Shown here: positions 42,066-52,452 of the stretch, in pieces
Layout of the letters: the number at the start of each line of letters is the position of its first letter
How positions within the stretch are numbered: position 1 is the stretch's first letter
Source of the DNA: Mycoplasma leachii PG50
GTDB lineage: Bacteria > Bacillota_I > Bacilli_A > Mycoplasmatales > Mycoplasmataceae
Length of the DNA stretch: 64,000 bases
Reading direction: 5' to 3'
Assembly: GCF_000183365.1 (NCBI RefSeq)
Contig: NC_014751.1
Location: 868,001-932,000 of the forward strand
Position numbers and translations under genes: made by a program
The notes under the pieces: model-generated
What the model saw: the letters and a program-made list of their open reading frames with translations, nothing else
Told to the model about the DNA's origin: nothing
Databases searched by the model: none

Positions 42066-42168
42066 TAGGTTGTATATTCACACAATATTGTTAGTAATTT
42101 TATTATTAACAAGACAACTCTATAAAAACACAGAAAAAACAGCTCAAATTTAGATGGGCTGTTTTTTT
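42066..42168 (+). ncRNA. Candidate small RNA of about 100 nt
   Basis: A TATAAT at 42058-42063 is followed by a sequence that folds well: GGTTGT (42067) with ACAACT (42114), inner stem TTGTTA/TAACAA, then a terminator AACAGCTC/GGGCTGTT (42138-42145 with 42156-42163) and a T7 run. No ORF with an RBS is present and the next gene is on the opposite strand. Length and isolation fit a stand-alone small RNA. Abundant small RNAs of this size are known from M. capricolum, but I cannot match it to one. Confidence 0.5.
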
Positions 42169-42178
42169 ATAATACTTA

Positions 42179-43057
42179 TAATTTTTCAATTTCATTATCA
42201 ATATTTATCATAACTAGTCTTAAAGGTTTACCCCCAAACTGTTCATTATATTTAGTATGAGTTTGATCTTTTGCACTTTTTAAATGTAATATTTCTCCTT
42301 TAACATATTTCTTTAAGTCAAAATGTAAAAATGGATCAAATAAGTTTTTATAAAAATCTGGGTGAATATGAATATAAGTATTAATTTCTACTATAAATTT
42401 TTCCTCTTTTTTATTAATATCTATAGTTAAAATATTTCAATCAGTTGAAAGCAAATACATTTTATGATTATCTTCATCTTTTTGTTCTAAAACCACTTGT
42501 TGCATATGATTAGATTTTATCTTCTTAAATGCATTGTAATTTAAACTATCTTTTTGAGAATTAATTGAAGCTTGATCTCTTTGATTAATAAATTGATCTG
42601 AAATATCAAATAGTACATATTCAAATTTATCTATATTAAAAAGTGTTCATAATCAATTATTTTTAAAAAAAATCATCTAGTTTTTACTATTTTCTTTTCT
42701 TAGTATAGGTTCATTATTTTTATCAAACAGATCATCATAACTATAGTTCGCTACAACACCATTTGCATAAGACAAATAATCTTTCAATTCAGTCAAAGCT
42801 TTATTCGTGCTAATAGATTTTTGTTGTTCAATATAATCTTGTTTTTCTTTTTGATCTTTATAAACTAAATTTAATAACATATCTACATAATCATAATTTA
42901 AAAATAAATCTCACTTAGCTTTTTTATCTTCTAGTTTTAATTCGATTTTGTTTACACTTTCTTTTTTACTAGAAAACAAAAAATAAGTAACTAAACTAGT
43001 TAGTAAAACTGTAATTAATGATATAAATATGTAAATGTATTTTTTACACTTTTTCAT
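42179..43057 (-). pseudogene. Module copy 2, gene 5 homologue with an in-frame stop
   Basis: It is parallel to 180-1046 and 47822-48718: one N-terminal membrane segment, the FKNNWLWTLFNIDKF motif and a related C-terminus (FGGKPLRLVMINID). A TAG at 42677-42679, directly before the motif, breaks an otherwise continuous 293-codon frame; an ATG follows at once. Either a nonsense mutation has killed the gene or it is translated in two parts. Confidence 0.75.
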
Positions 43058-43878
43058 TTTGCTCTCCTAAAAGAAATATTCCAAGTAGTGGCAAATTATA
43101 CTCATCAACTATTTCTTTTTCAAACATTGAATGTATTTCATCTTTATGAATAACAGCATTCAGTATGTTTGAAATTACTTCTAAACTTATAATATTATGT
43201 TCTGATTGATTAAATAAAATAATTTTATCTATAACCACTTTTTGATCATTTTTTGAAATTAATAATCTAAATATTAATTTATCTTTTCTCAAATAATAAA
43301 CATTGCTATTTCCGTGTTTTGATTCTTCACCAAGGAAATATTTGTTAAAATAATTATCTTTAAAAATAAAGGTTTTCTTTGGTAAATTTTCTTTTTTAGT
43401 TTTGTTTAAAAAGCTTTGATTATGTTTATTTTCTTGTTTTAATTTTCAAAAATCTAAAGGTTTGTATTCAAACTTAGAAATATTACTTAATAAAAATAAT
43501 CAGTTTTCTGAATAAAAGTCAAATAGTCTTTGAAGGTGAATTGAGTCTTGATTTTTTTTATATGCTTCTGATAATTCTTTAATCTTTTTAAATAATATTT
43601 GAATTTGTGATTTTTGAGTTTGTGATTTAAAAAAATTATCTAATTTAGCAATATTATTTTTAAATGTATTAGCTAGTAACACATCTATCATTTCTTTAGT
43701 TTGACTAATTTTAATATCATCAACACTAATATTTATATTAAAACCATCTACGGGTTTAAAAATATAATTATTTTGTTTAGTTTTATTTGTTATAAGTAAA
43801 AAAAGGTAGAACAACAAAAGGAATAATTGCAAAAAGTATTGAAATATAAGTAAGTACTTTTTTATTATTTTTTTTCAT
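43044..43878 (-). pseudogene. Module copy 2, gene 4 homologue, frameshifted at an A/T homopolymer
   Basis: The ATG at 43878 (MKKNNKKVLTYIS...) overlaps the lipoprotein stop as in the other copies. Within the first membrane segment a T7 tract (43798-43804) puts the frame one base out; with six T it would read straight into FKPVDGFNI and the NWLFLLSNISKF motif. The 835-base length is one more than a multiple of three. The rest of the gene is intact to the stop at 43044, so slippage could restore it. Confidence 0.75.
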
Positions 43879-45213
43879 AAATATTTCTCATGCTATATCT
43901 AATTACTTTTAAATCTATATTGCTATTATTATTTTCTTGACTTCTTTTTATATTATTAATTTCATCTAAAACTTCTATTAAAATATCATTATATTGACGT
44001 TTTGCATGAAGTTCATAAAATGAAATATCATCATTTTTACTTTTATATTTTTTTAAAAATTCTTTTCTAACCTTGTCTTTATCATCAGTATTTCTATTAA
44101 TATTTGCAAAATCTATCTTCTCTAATTTTTGACTAATTTGTTCAACAAATTCCTTTAAAGTTTTTTTAACTTCTTCATTAACCATAATAGTATTAGAATT
44201 TTTTTTAAAAAAGTGTTCAATATTTTCTACTTGTTCTTTTTTTCATTTATTAATTGATTCAGTTTTATTTTTAAAATTTTTAATAAATAAGTTGTTGGTT
44301 TTAATTATTGATTGTTTATATGTTTTAATTTCTCTTATAGAATAAATGTCTGGTGATAGTTCTTCAAAGATTTCATCTATTTTATCTAAGAATTCTTCTC
44401 AAATATTTTCTAATTTTTCACTTAATTGATCATTAGAATCTTCATTTAAATCTTCAATATATTCTTTTAAAGCTTCATTAAACTTATTATTTCTTTTTTC
44501 AAAAATTTTATTTTCAATTTGTTCTAATTGTTCTTTTAGATTTTTATAATCTTTAAATCACAAAAGATCAGTAAATATTTGAAAATAGGTTTTATCATTA
44601 ATTTCATATTTTAAGATCTTTAAAGCTTTAGACTTATCATAAACTAAGTAAATAGCTTGCTTATTTTTAAAACTATCTAGATCTTTAATATCATTAATGT
44701 TAAAAACAATTACTTCACTTGGGTATTTATCATTAATTTTAGTTAATAAATTATTGTTAGTTTTATATACATAATCAATTAAGTCTTGTTCTAATGTTTA
44801 TACTTATCATCATAAGGATTAAAGTTAAAATCAAACTGATTAATATGTTTTAATACTCAATACCAATCATTAATTAGAGTTTTTGATAAAGTGTGTTTTG
44901 CTTTTAAAGCTACTTGTTGATAGTGAGTTGTTACTGATTCAATACTTCTATTACTAATAAAAGGTATATAAAAAGTTAAAACAAATTTTAAATCATTAAT
45001 CATAGCATTGCTAATATTTTCTTGTTTTAAAGTATAAAGTTGTTTTTGTTGATGATCTTTTAAATATAAATTTAATAATTTTTTAATATTTTTATTATCA
45101 TAAAACTTAAGTTCTTTTTTATTAATAATTTTTTCTCTATTGTTATTTTTTAAACTACAACTAGTAGTTAGAATTAGAAAAACTACTAAACTAATTGGCA
45201 ATCACTTTTTCAT
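43865..45213 (-). pseudogene. Module copy 2, lipoprotein gene, frameshifted
   Basis: The start is ATG at 45213 (MKKWLPISLVVF..., lipobox Cys in LTTSC). It carries the NDWYWVLKHINQF motif and NPYDDKY. Near 44795-44805 the frame shifts by one base, after which the homologous C-terminal part (KINDKYPSEVIVFNI, IEDLNEDSND and so on) continues to MRNIYEKK at 43865. The length is not a multiple of three. It is longer than the copy 1 and copy 3 lipoproteins because of an extra charged segment. Probably inactive as written. Confidence 0.75.
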
Positions 45214-45895
45214 AAAAGATGTCCTCTAAATTCTTAGTTTTAACTCCTGAATATAAAATTTTTCCTTTATGAATTAAAGTTAACGAATCAACATATTTAT
45301 CAATTTCAGATAAATTGTGTGAACTAATTAAAATAGAAATATTTTCTTCTTGATTAATTTTTTTTAAAAAAGAAAATAGTTCATATCTTGCTGTTGGATC
45401 TAAATTAGCAGCAGGTTCATCTAAAATTAAAAGTTTAGGATTATGTAATAAGGCTTGAATTAATAAAATTTTTTTCTTTTGTCCTGAAGAAAAATTATAA
45501 GGTTTTTCATTAATTAAATTACTAATATTAAACATTTCTAAAAACTTATTAATCTTATACTCAACTTCTTTTTTATCTAGCATTGATAAAAACCCTAAAT
45601 AAGTTAAATATTGAATTGTTGTTAATTCTTTTGGAAAAATCGCAACTTCAGGAACATAACCAATATATGATTTAGCTTGTGCTTTTTTAATATTAATATT
45701 ATTAATTAAAACTTCTCCTTCATATTTACTAAAAGCTCCAATTATTGTTTTAATAGTTGTAGTTTTACCTGCTCCATTTTCTCCAATAAAAGCATGAAAA
45801 CTTCCACTTTTAACACTCACATTAATATCATTAACACCTCTATTAGTATCAGTAAATATTTTAGTCAAATGATTGATCTTTAAAATGTCATTCAT
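45191..45895 (-). CDS. ABC transporter ATPase, module copy 2 (intact)
   Basis: 234 residues, the same length as the copy 1 ATPase and very similar: Walker A GENGAGKTT, SSGQKKKI signature, Walker B LILDEPAANLDPTARYE, and SSHNLSEID. The ATG at 45895 is preferred because AAAGGA precedes it at a suitable distance; an upstream in-frame ATG lacks this. It is the only gene of module copy 2 without a disabling mutation. The neighbouring module copy 3 (47822-52341) has no ATPase, so this one may serve it. Confidence 0.88.
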   Translation of the reverse strand: MNDILKINHLTKIFTDTNRGVNDINVSVKSGSFHAFIGENGAGKTTTIKTIIGAFSKYEGEVLINNINIKKAQAKSYIGYVPEVAIFPKELTTIQYLTYLGFLSMLDKKEVEYKINKFLEMFNISNLINEKPYNFSSGQKKKILLIQALLHNPKLLILDEPAANLDPTARYELFSFLKKINQEENISILISSHNLSEIDKYVDSLTLIHKGKILYSGVKTKNLEDIFYEKVIAN

Positions 45896-45896
45896 A

Positions 45897-47720
45897 CTAT
45901 TTATAATCCTTTCTAACATACATATAAAACACTAAATAAAATAATAAACTAACTACAATAATTCATATTCCAAATAAAATATTTTTATTAAAAATTTGTT
46001 TATCTCTAGTTATTGCAAATAAACTAGGTGAAGAGTCAAGCAAAAAGTTTGTTTTGCTTTCTGTTAATTCATATCGAATTTTAATTTTTTTCTTTTTCAT
46101 ATTTATCATATCCAGCAATATAATAATCATGATCAAAGATTTTAATTTTAATTTAAGAATCTAAATAACTATCCTTTTTATTAACATCTTTTAATAGAGC
46201 TTGTAGTAAAACTGAATTCTGATAATTAAAATAAATATAATTCATTAAGCTTGTAGCTAAATATAATTGTTTTTCATAAATTGACTCTAGTTTTTTATCA
46301 ATAATTGCTCTTGAATCAAAAATAATTAAATTAGAATTTAAATAATTATTAATTTCAAATTTATCATCATTTAAATATTTAGAAATTTCATCAACTAATT
46401 TATTATGTAAGTTATTGAAATAGTTATTCTTATCTTTAATAGTTTGATATTCTTTTAAATTAATATGTTGTTTAATAAAATTATCAACAAATCTTTTGAC
46501 AATTTGATTAAATGTTTTATCGTTTAAAACTTGATAAACATTATTTCATTTTAAAATTCCAGCTAAATTATTTTCTCTTGAAAAATCGTTTTCATCTTCA
46601 ATAAAATTAGTGTTAATGTCATTAGCATTTTTCTAACATAAATAATATCTCTAGATCTAGAGTTAATCTTTTTATTATTAATATTATTGCTTGAAAGTAT
46701 TGTACGAGATTGTAATAACCCAGGTATTACATACATTTGAACTAACTTATCATTTTTTAAAACACTATATTTGTTGTAATTAGAATTTTTAACTAATTTA
46801 TATTTATAAGAAATATCATCTAAATCATTATAAATAAAATTATTTAAATTAGAACTAGAATTACTAAACTGATTAAAGATATTTCTATTTCTAAAATTAA
46901 AGACATTAATCAATTGATAAGGTATAGAAAATCAAGAATAAGTTGTTCATAAAGTTGAAGAGTTATTCGAAAATTCTAAAGCTTTTTTTAAATATTTGAC
47001 TTGTTCATCATTAAACTCTTTATCTTCACTACCATTTGGAATCACTAATAATTCATCTTCATTATTAATAAAACAAGCTTCCGATTATTTGAATGATGAT
47101 ATGGATATTTTTGATTTAAATAATATCCTACTTTATTTAAATTTGAAGTTGTATTACTTGATAAAACCATTCCTATAATTGATAAAAATATAAATAAAAC
47201 TAGAGGAATAGTTAATGCTATTTTTTGTGTTAACTTATAACTTAAAATAGTTGTTATTAAACTAATTAATAAATAAGTAATTAATCCTACAAATCATAAT
47301 AATAAACTAGTTAGTATTAAATTTATAAATGAATAATTAGCATATAAACTAACTAAAAAACTAATTAATAAAATACTTGATCAAATTAATCCATAAAAAC
47401 TTAAGCACAATAATTTTCCTAATATTAAACTATTTCTTGAAATTGGTTTTGAAAAACTAATAATTTCTAATCCTTTTTGATCTAAATCCTTAAAGATATT
47501 TAACGATTTAATTGCACTAAAAATAACAGTAATAATTAGTAATAAAAATATATATAAATAACTTGATAATCTTAAATATTTTTCATCAATAGCAAATTTA
47601 AATATCAATCCTATAATAATTGAAAATACTAGAGTAAATATAAGTAAAAGATATGAACTTTTTTTATATAAAATTGTAAAAAAAAGCAAATTGAGAGTGT
47701 TTAAATATTGATATTTTCAT
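45897..47720 (-). pseudogene. Module copy 2, permease gene with several frameshifts and a stop
   Basis: It begins MKISIFKHSQFAFF at 47720, then a T8 tract near 47685 shifts the frame; with seven T the homologue TILYKKSS continues. Further breaks follow: a frame change near 47078 where the YPYHHS segment should reach GNE, another near 46632 after RDIIYVR, a TAA after SYLDS near 46157 and a shift near 46100. The C-terminal helix and RKDYK tail are preserved at the stop (45897). The normal upstream RBS is replaced by a 17-mer shared with the IS region. Confidence 0.85.
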
Positions 47721-47722
47721 AT

Positions 47723-47739
47723 AAACCTATGGCAGTGTC
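47723..47739. repeat. 17-mer shared with the IS region at 9010-9026
   Basis: AAACCTATGGCAGTGTC occurs here, directly upstream of the broken permease start, and at 9010-9026, where the IS OrfB frame breaks off after EYF. Such a GC-containing 17-mer is unlikely twice by chance in this composition. It may be the scar or terminal repeat of another mobile element. Confidence 0.45.
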
Positions 47740-47764
47740 CTTTTGTTAAATTTGTATATTATTA

Positions 47765-47781
47765 ATTATAAAAATTATAAA
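47765..47781 (-). promoter_or_regulatory. Dyad with -10 box upstream of module copy 2
   Basis: It matches 16 of 17 bases of the dyad at 5592-5608 and lies 45 bases upstream of the permease ATG. It is kept although the gene behind it is broken. Confidence 0.45.
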
Positions 47782-47821
47782 TAAAATAACAATAAATAAT
47801 AAAAAATAGCCTCTTATCTAG

Positions 47822-48718
47822 CTATTTGTTTAGGTATTTACTATTTACTTCAAACATTACATATCTTAATGGTGAACCACCAAATTTAGCATTAAATTTG
47901 TTCAATGCTGGAGAAGTTCTATCTCTAGAAACACTAATTACTGCATTAACATATTCATCTAAAATAAATACATCTCTATCTAATTTGCTCTTAGTTAACT
48001 TAGGATAGATATTTATATAAGCAAGAAGCTCTACAACAGTAGGTTTTTTAGGTGTTTTTTCTAGTTTTATTTCTAAAATATGCCAATCTTCTGTTAATAA
48101 ATAAAAATTATAATAAACAAGTTCTAGATAAGAAGATTTTCTTTTTTCTAAAACAAATTGAGAAATATTATTCGAATATATTTTTCTAAATAGTCCAAAG
48201 TCTACTGCATTCTTTTCTGCTTCTTCTCCTAGTCTAGTTACATTTGCTTTAAATCCATTAAAAATATTATGTAAGACGAAATTAAACTTATCTAAGTTAA
48301 ATAAAGTTCATAATCAATTTTGACTAAAAATAGAGTTTAAGTTAGTAGCAAAATTTCTAACAGGATATGGTTCATTATCGTTAAATGAACCACCATCACT
48401 ACCATATCCTGAGTTTATATTGTTAGCATAGGTTAGATATTTATCTAAATTATTTAACATTTCTTTTTCATTTATATTAAATTGGTTCTCTTTATATTCT
48501 TTAATTTTTTCTTTATCACTATCAAATATAACATCTAAAATTTGATTAACATATTCACGTTGAACAAAACGATCTCAACTATCTTTTTTTTCGTCTTTTT
48601 TAATAGAAAATCTATTAATACTTTGACTTTTATTATTAGAGCAAGAAATGGTGGTTAAGCTAAAAGTTGAAAAAATGGATAGTAAAATTAACGACAAAGT
48701 TTTTTTAAACCTTAACAT
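47822..48718 (-). CDS. Accessory lipoprotein of ABC module copy 3 (last gene)
   Basis: A 298-residue protein homologous to 180-1046, but with a signal peptide ending in LTTISC, so it is a lipoprotein. It contains QNWLWTLFNLDKF and the C-terminal FGGSPLRYVMFEV. The ATG at 48718 is preferred over one 51 bases upstream because AAAGGA lies just before it. It starts 1 base after the previous stop. TGA codons are Trp. The family is not recognised. Confidence 0.8.
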
Positions 48719-48719
48719 A

Positions 48720-49550
48720 TTATTTTTCCTTTCACAATAAAATACCATCTCAAGGATATCCATACTCATTAACTATATGCTTTTCAAAAATTGAAATGAA
48801 AGCATCTTGTTGATTGTGAAAAACTCCAAGGTGTATTGCATCTGAAATTGTATCTATATTAATTCTAGTAACTGGAGACTCATAAAACAAAATGAACTTG
48901 TCAATCTCTAATTTTTTACTATCATTTTTAACGAGAGTTCTAATAATAAATTTATCTTTTTTTAAATAAATAACACTAAGATTTGTCAAGTCTTCATTTT
49001 CTTTTCCCGTTTGTACTAAATCTAAATTACTATCAGAAAAAAGATAGTTAGTCTTTGGTTTTTCTTTTTTATCAATGGCTTTTAAAAATTCTTTAGAATG
49101 AAGTTGCTTTTTGTTGTTGGCTTCTAATTTTCAAAAATCAACAAATTTTACTTCAAATTTATCAAGATTTTTAAAAACAAATAACCAATTTTCAGAATAA
49201 AAATCTTTTATTTCTTTTAAGTTTTCTGAATTTTGATTTTTTAAATATTTAGAAGTTAACTCTTTAGCTTTAGATGCTAGTATTTCTTTATGTTCTTGTT
49301 GTTTTTTTACAAATTCCTGTTGTTCAATCTTAGAATTCTTAAAAGTTTCATCAATAAGTGCCATTAATAATTTCTTAGTTTTAGTTTCTTTATCATTATT
49401 CAAATTATCATAAACATCAAATCCAGATGGTATAACTAGATTTAAATTCTTAGGATTATTATTTATAAAAAACAAAGCGGGTAAAATCAAAAAAGGTAAG
49501 ATTGTGAATCCAATCGAGATCTTAATAAGAGTTTTTTTATTCCTGCTCAT
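48720..49550 (-). CDS. Membrane-anchored accessory protein of ABC module copy 3
   Basis: A 276-residue homologue of 1036-1899. It has one membrane segment (about 8-28), a Lys/Glu-rich helical stretch, then SENWLFVFKNLDKF and a conserved tail EYGYPWDGILL. The ATG overlaps the lipoprotein stop by 14 bases. It is intact, unlike the copy 2 homologue. No known domain. Confidence 0.8.
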
Positions 49551-50484
49551 AAATACCTCTCATACTAAATCTAGCTATTTTTCAACCATTTTTATTAACT
49601 TCATCTAATGACTCTTTTAAACGCTCATTATATTGGTTAGTTGCATGAAATTCAATGAACTTAGCATCATTACTGTTATCATTAACTTTTTTGACTTCTT
49701 CTTTATCTTTTTTATTTTTTAAAGCATTATCATATTCAGTTTTTCTTTTATCAAAAATAGTGGCTTCTAACTCTTTAATTTGCTTTTCTAAATCAATGGA
49801 ATCTTTAAAAATAAATAAATCAGTTGTTATTAAAAACTCAGTTTTATTGTTATTTTCATACTTTCATATTTTAATAGCTTTATTATTATCAAATACTAAG
49901 TACAAAGCTTCTTTTTTTGAATAAATATCTTTTATGCTTTCGTTAACAGATTTATTTAAGGAAAGTTTTATAATTTTTTGAACATTTTTATTTTTAACAC
50001 CAGAGATTAGTGAACCCAAATCCTTTTCAACTTGATTAAAAAGTTGTTCATCCTTATTAAATTTATTATATAAATCTCCATAGGGATTAAAATTGTATTT
50101 AAATTGAGTAATGTTATCTAAAACCCAATATCAATCATTTTTTAAAGTTTGTTCTAGTGAATTTTTTGCCTTTTGAATTACTACTCGATAATGTTGACCA
50201 ACATGATAATCTAAACTTCTATGAATAAATATTGGATAAAAAGTTAACCCATACTTTAATTCACTAAATTTAGAATCAGAAATATTCTCTTGATCGTTAA
50301 TATAAGAATTTTTTAATTTGGAATCAGTGAAATACAAATTCAATAATTCATTAATATATTTATTTTTATATAACTTATTTTCATTCTTGTTTACAGTTGC
50401 ATCAACTTTAGTGTGCTTACTAGTAGAACAAGAAACTGTTAAAAAAGTAAATATGCTTGAAAAACCAATTAATAACTTTTTCAT
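49537..50484 (-). CDS. Lipoprotein of ABC module copy 3
   Basis: A 315-residue lipoprotein (signal MKKLLIGFSSIFTFLTVSC, Cys at residue 19), about 60 residues shorter than the copy 1 protein. The motif NDWYWVLDNITQF begins at residue 117, followed by NPYGDLY. The C-terminus ends FSMRGIYEQE, as in the other copies (FSMRYIYG). An AAAAGGAG site precedes the ATG. The permease stop is only 18 bases upstream, so no ATPase gene intervenes. Confidence 0.82.
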
Positions 50485-50502
50485 ACAACTCCTTTTTAAA
50501 TT

Positions 50503-52341
50503 CTACTTATAATCTTTTTTTCTATATAACTCAAGCACAACTAATAATTCAATTCCAATAACTATAACTCATAAAACAAATAACACATTCTTATTAACTA
50601 CTCTTTTTGATCTACTAATACTAAATAATTCATTTGCTGATTCAAATAAGTAGTTATTATTACTTTTAGTCAGATTAAATCTTAAAACAGTTTTAGTATC
50701 TTTATCCTTTTTTTCATATTGAGTTTGATAGCTACTATATCCACCAATATTATATTTATAACTATTAATATCTAATTTAACTTGAAAATCTCCAAAATTA
50801 TCACCATCAGGGTTTTTTAACATCCCTTGATAAATTAATGAGTCAGTATGATTAAAGTAAATATAGTTTAAAAGACTAATTGCAAAATATAAAATTCGTT
50901 CATTTTGTGATTGTAATTTATTATGTCTTTTAATAGCATACTCATCAAAAATAGTAATGTTATTGTTATTATAACTATAAATTTTAGATTCTTTATTATT
51001 TAAGTATTTAGATAAATATTCCATTAATTGTTTATGAATTTGTTTTAGATCACTAGTTTTTTTAATTTGTTTATTAAAGCTAGTAACAAATTCTTTTGCT
51101 ATTTGATTAAATACAGGATCACTTAAAGCTTCATAAACATAAATTCATCTTAATCTTCCAACTAAATTAGTTTTATTATCAGTATGTAATTGATTTTTAT
51201 CTTCTAAAAATTCTTTATCTTTATTATCAGCACCTTCAGCTGCATAAATAATATCAAAATCAACTATTTCTTCATGACCTGAAGTATTATCATTTTTTTG
51301 ACTATGAATAGAATGAGATTTTAAAATTCCTGGAACTATATATTTATAAGTGCTGTTTTTACTTGTTTTGTATTTTTTAAGATTAGGTTTTTTTTCTAAT
51401 TTATATTTATAAGAAATATCATCTAAATTATTATAATAAATATATTTATCTAAATTAGAATTACTTTTATCTGATAATGAAGCAAATAAATTTTTATTTT
51501 TAAAATTAAACACATCAACTAATTGATATGGAATTGATAATCAAGAATAAATTTGTCAAATATTTGAAGAACTATTTGAATAATCAACTACATCTTCTAA
51601 GTATTTAACTTGTTCTATACTAAACTCTTTATTATTAACTCCATTTGGTATTAAAAATAATTCATCTTTATGATTGTTTAAATAATAAGGTTCAACATTT
51701 GCTTCGTTTCCTGAATGATGATTTTTATATTCTTTGTTAATATAAAAACTAGCTTGATCAACATTAGATTTAACATTAATAGATAAAATCATCCCAGTTA
51801 AACTTAAAGGAATAAATAAAACAAATGGAATAATCATAGATATTTTTTGAGCTAATTTATAACTTAATAAGACTGTAAATAAACTAAATAATAAATAAGT
51901 AATTAACCCAACAAATCCTAATAATAAACTAATTAAAAATAAATATAAAAATGAATAAACTGCATATAAAGATAAAAAACCACTAATTAATAAAGTTAAA
52001 GATCAAATTAATCCAAAAAAAGTCAAGCATAATAATTTACCAATAATTAAAGATTCTCTAGTTAATGGTTTTGATAAACTAATTATTTCTAATCCTTCTT
52101 GTTCAAAATCTTTAAAAATATTTAAAGCTTTAATACAACTAAAAACAACAGTTAAAGTAATTAAAATAAAAACATATAAAAAACTTAATAACTCTACGTA
52201 TTTATTATTAACTACAAACTTTAAAATAATTCCAATAATTAATGAACTAATTAAAGTAAAAGCAGGTAAAAGTGTTGAACTTTTTTTCTTCAAAATAGTA
52301 TAAAAAGCAAATTGTGAGTATTTAAAAGCATTCAGTTTCAT
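50503..52341 (-). CDS. ABC permease with large extracellular domain, module copy 3
   Basis: A 612-residue protein with the same plan as 3701-5533: about six N-terminal membrane segments, a large hydrophilic domain (KNHHSGNEANVEPYYL, YNNLDDISYKYKLEKK), one C-terminal helix and a tail ending RKKDYK. All Trp-TGA codons are in frame and no stop interrupts. The module lacks an ATPase, so it must borrow one, most simply that at 45191-45895 or 2994-3698. It lies 30 bases downstream of the shared dyad. Confidence 0.82.
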
Positions 52342-52370
52342 AAAATATCTTTCTAAATTTAAAGTTCTTA

Positions 52371-52387
52371 TTTATAAAAATTATAAA
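52371..52387 (-). promoter_or_regulatory. Dyad with -10 box upstream of module copy 3
   Basis: Identical over all 17 bases to 5592-5608, with TATAAT on the minus strand. Confidence 0.5.
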
Positions 52388-52417
52388 TAAAAATTATAAC
52401 AAATTCAATTTAACAAT

Positions 52418-52452
52418 AAAAAAGACTTACATTTTTTTGTAAGTCTTTTTTA
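52418..52452 (-). terminator. Terminator of the YfcC-type carrier gene
   Basis: Stem AAAAGACTTACA/TGTAAGTCTTTT with T-runs on both sides. The gene's stop codon (52450-52452) lies within the outer end of the stem. Confidence 0.85.

Noticed and set aside
45897..47720. Programmed frameshifting to express the copy 2 permease
   Set aside because: At least four separate breaks and a nonsense codon are present; multiple recoding events in one gene are less likely than decay.
42179..47720. ABC module copy 2 as a nutrient transporter with a classical binding protein
   Set aside because: The lipoprotein shows no known solute-binding fold signature and the permease has an unusual large outer domain, so no such substrate class was assigned to any of the three copies.
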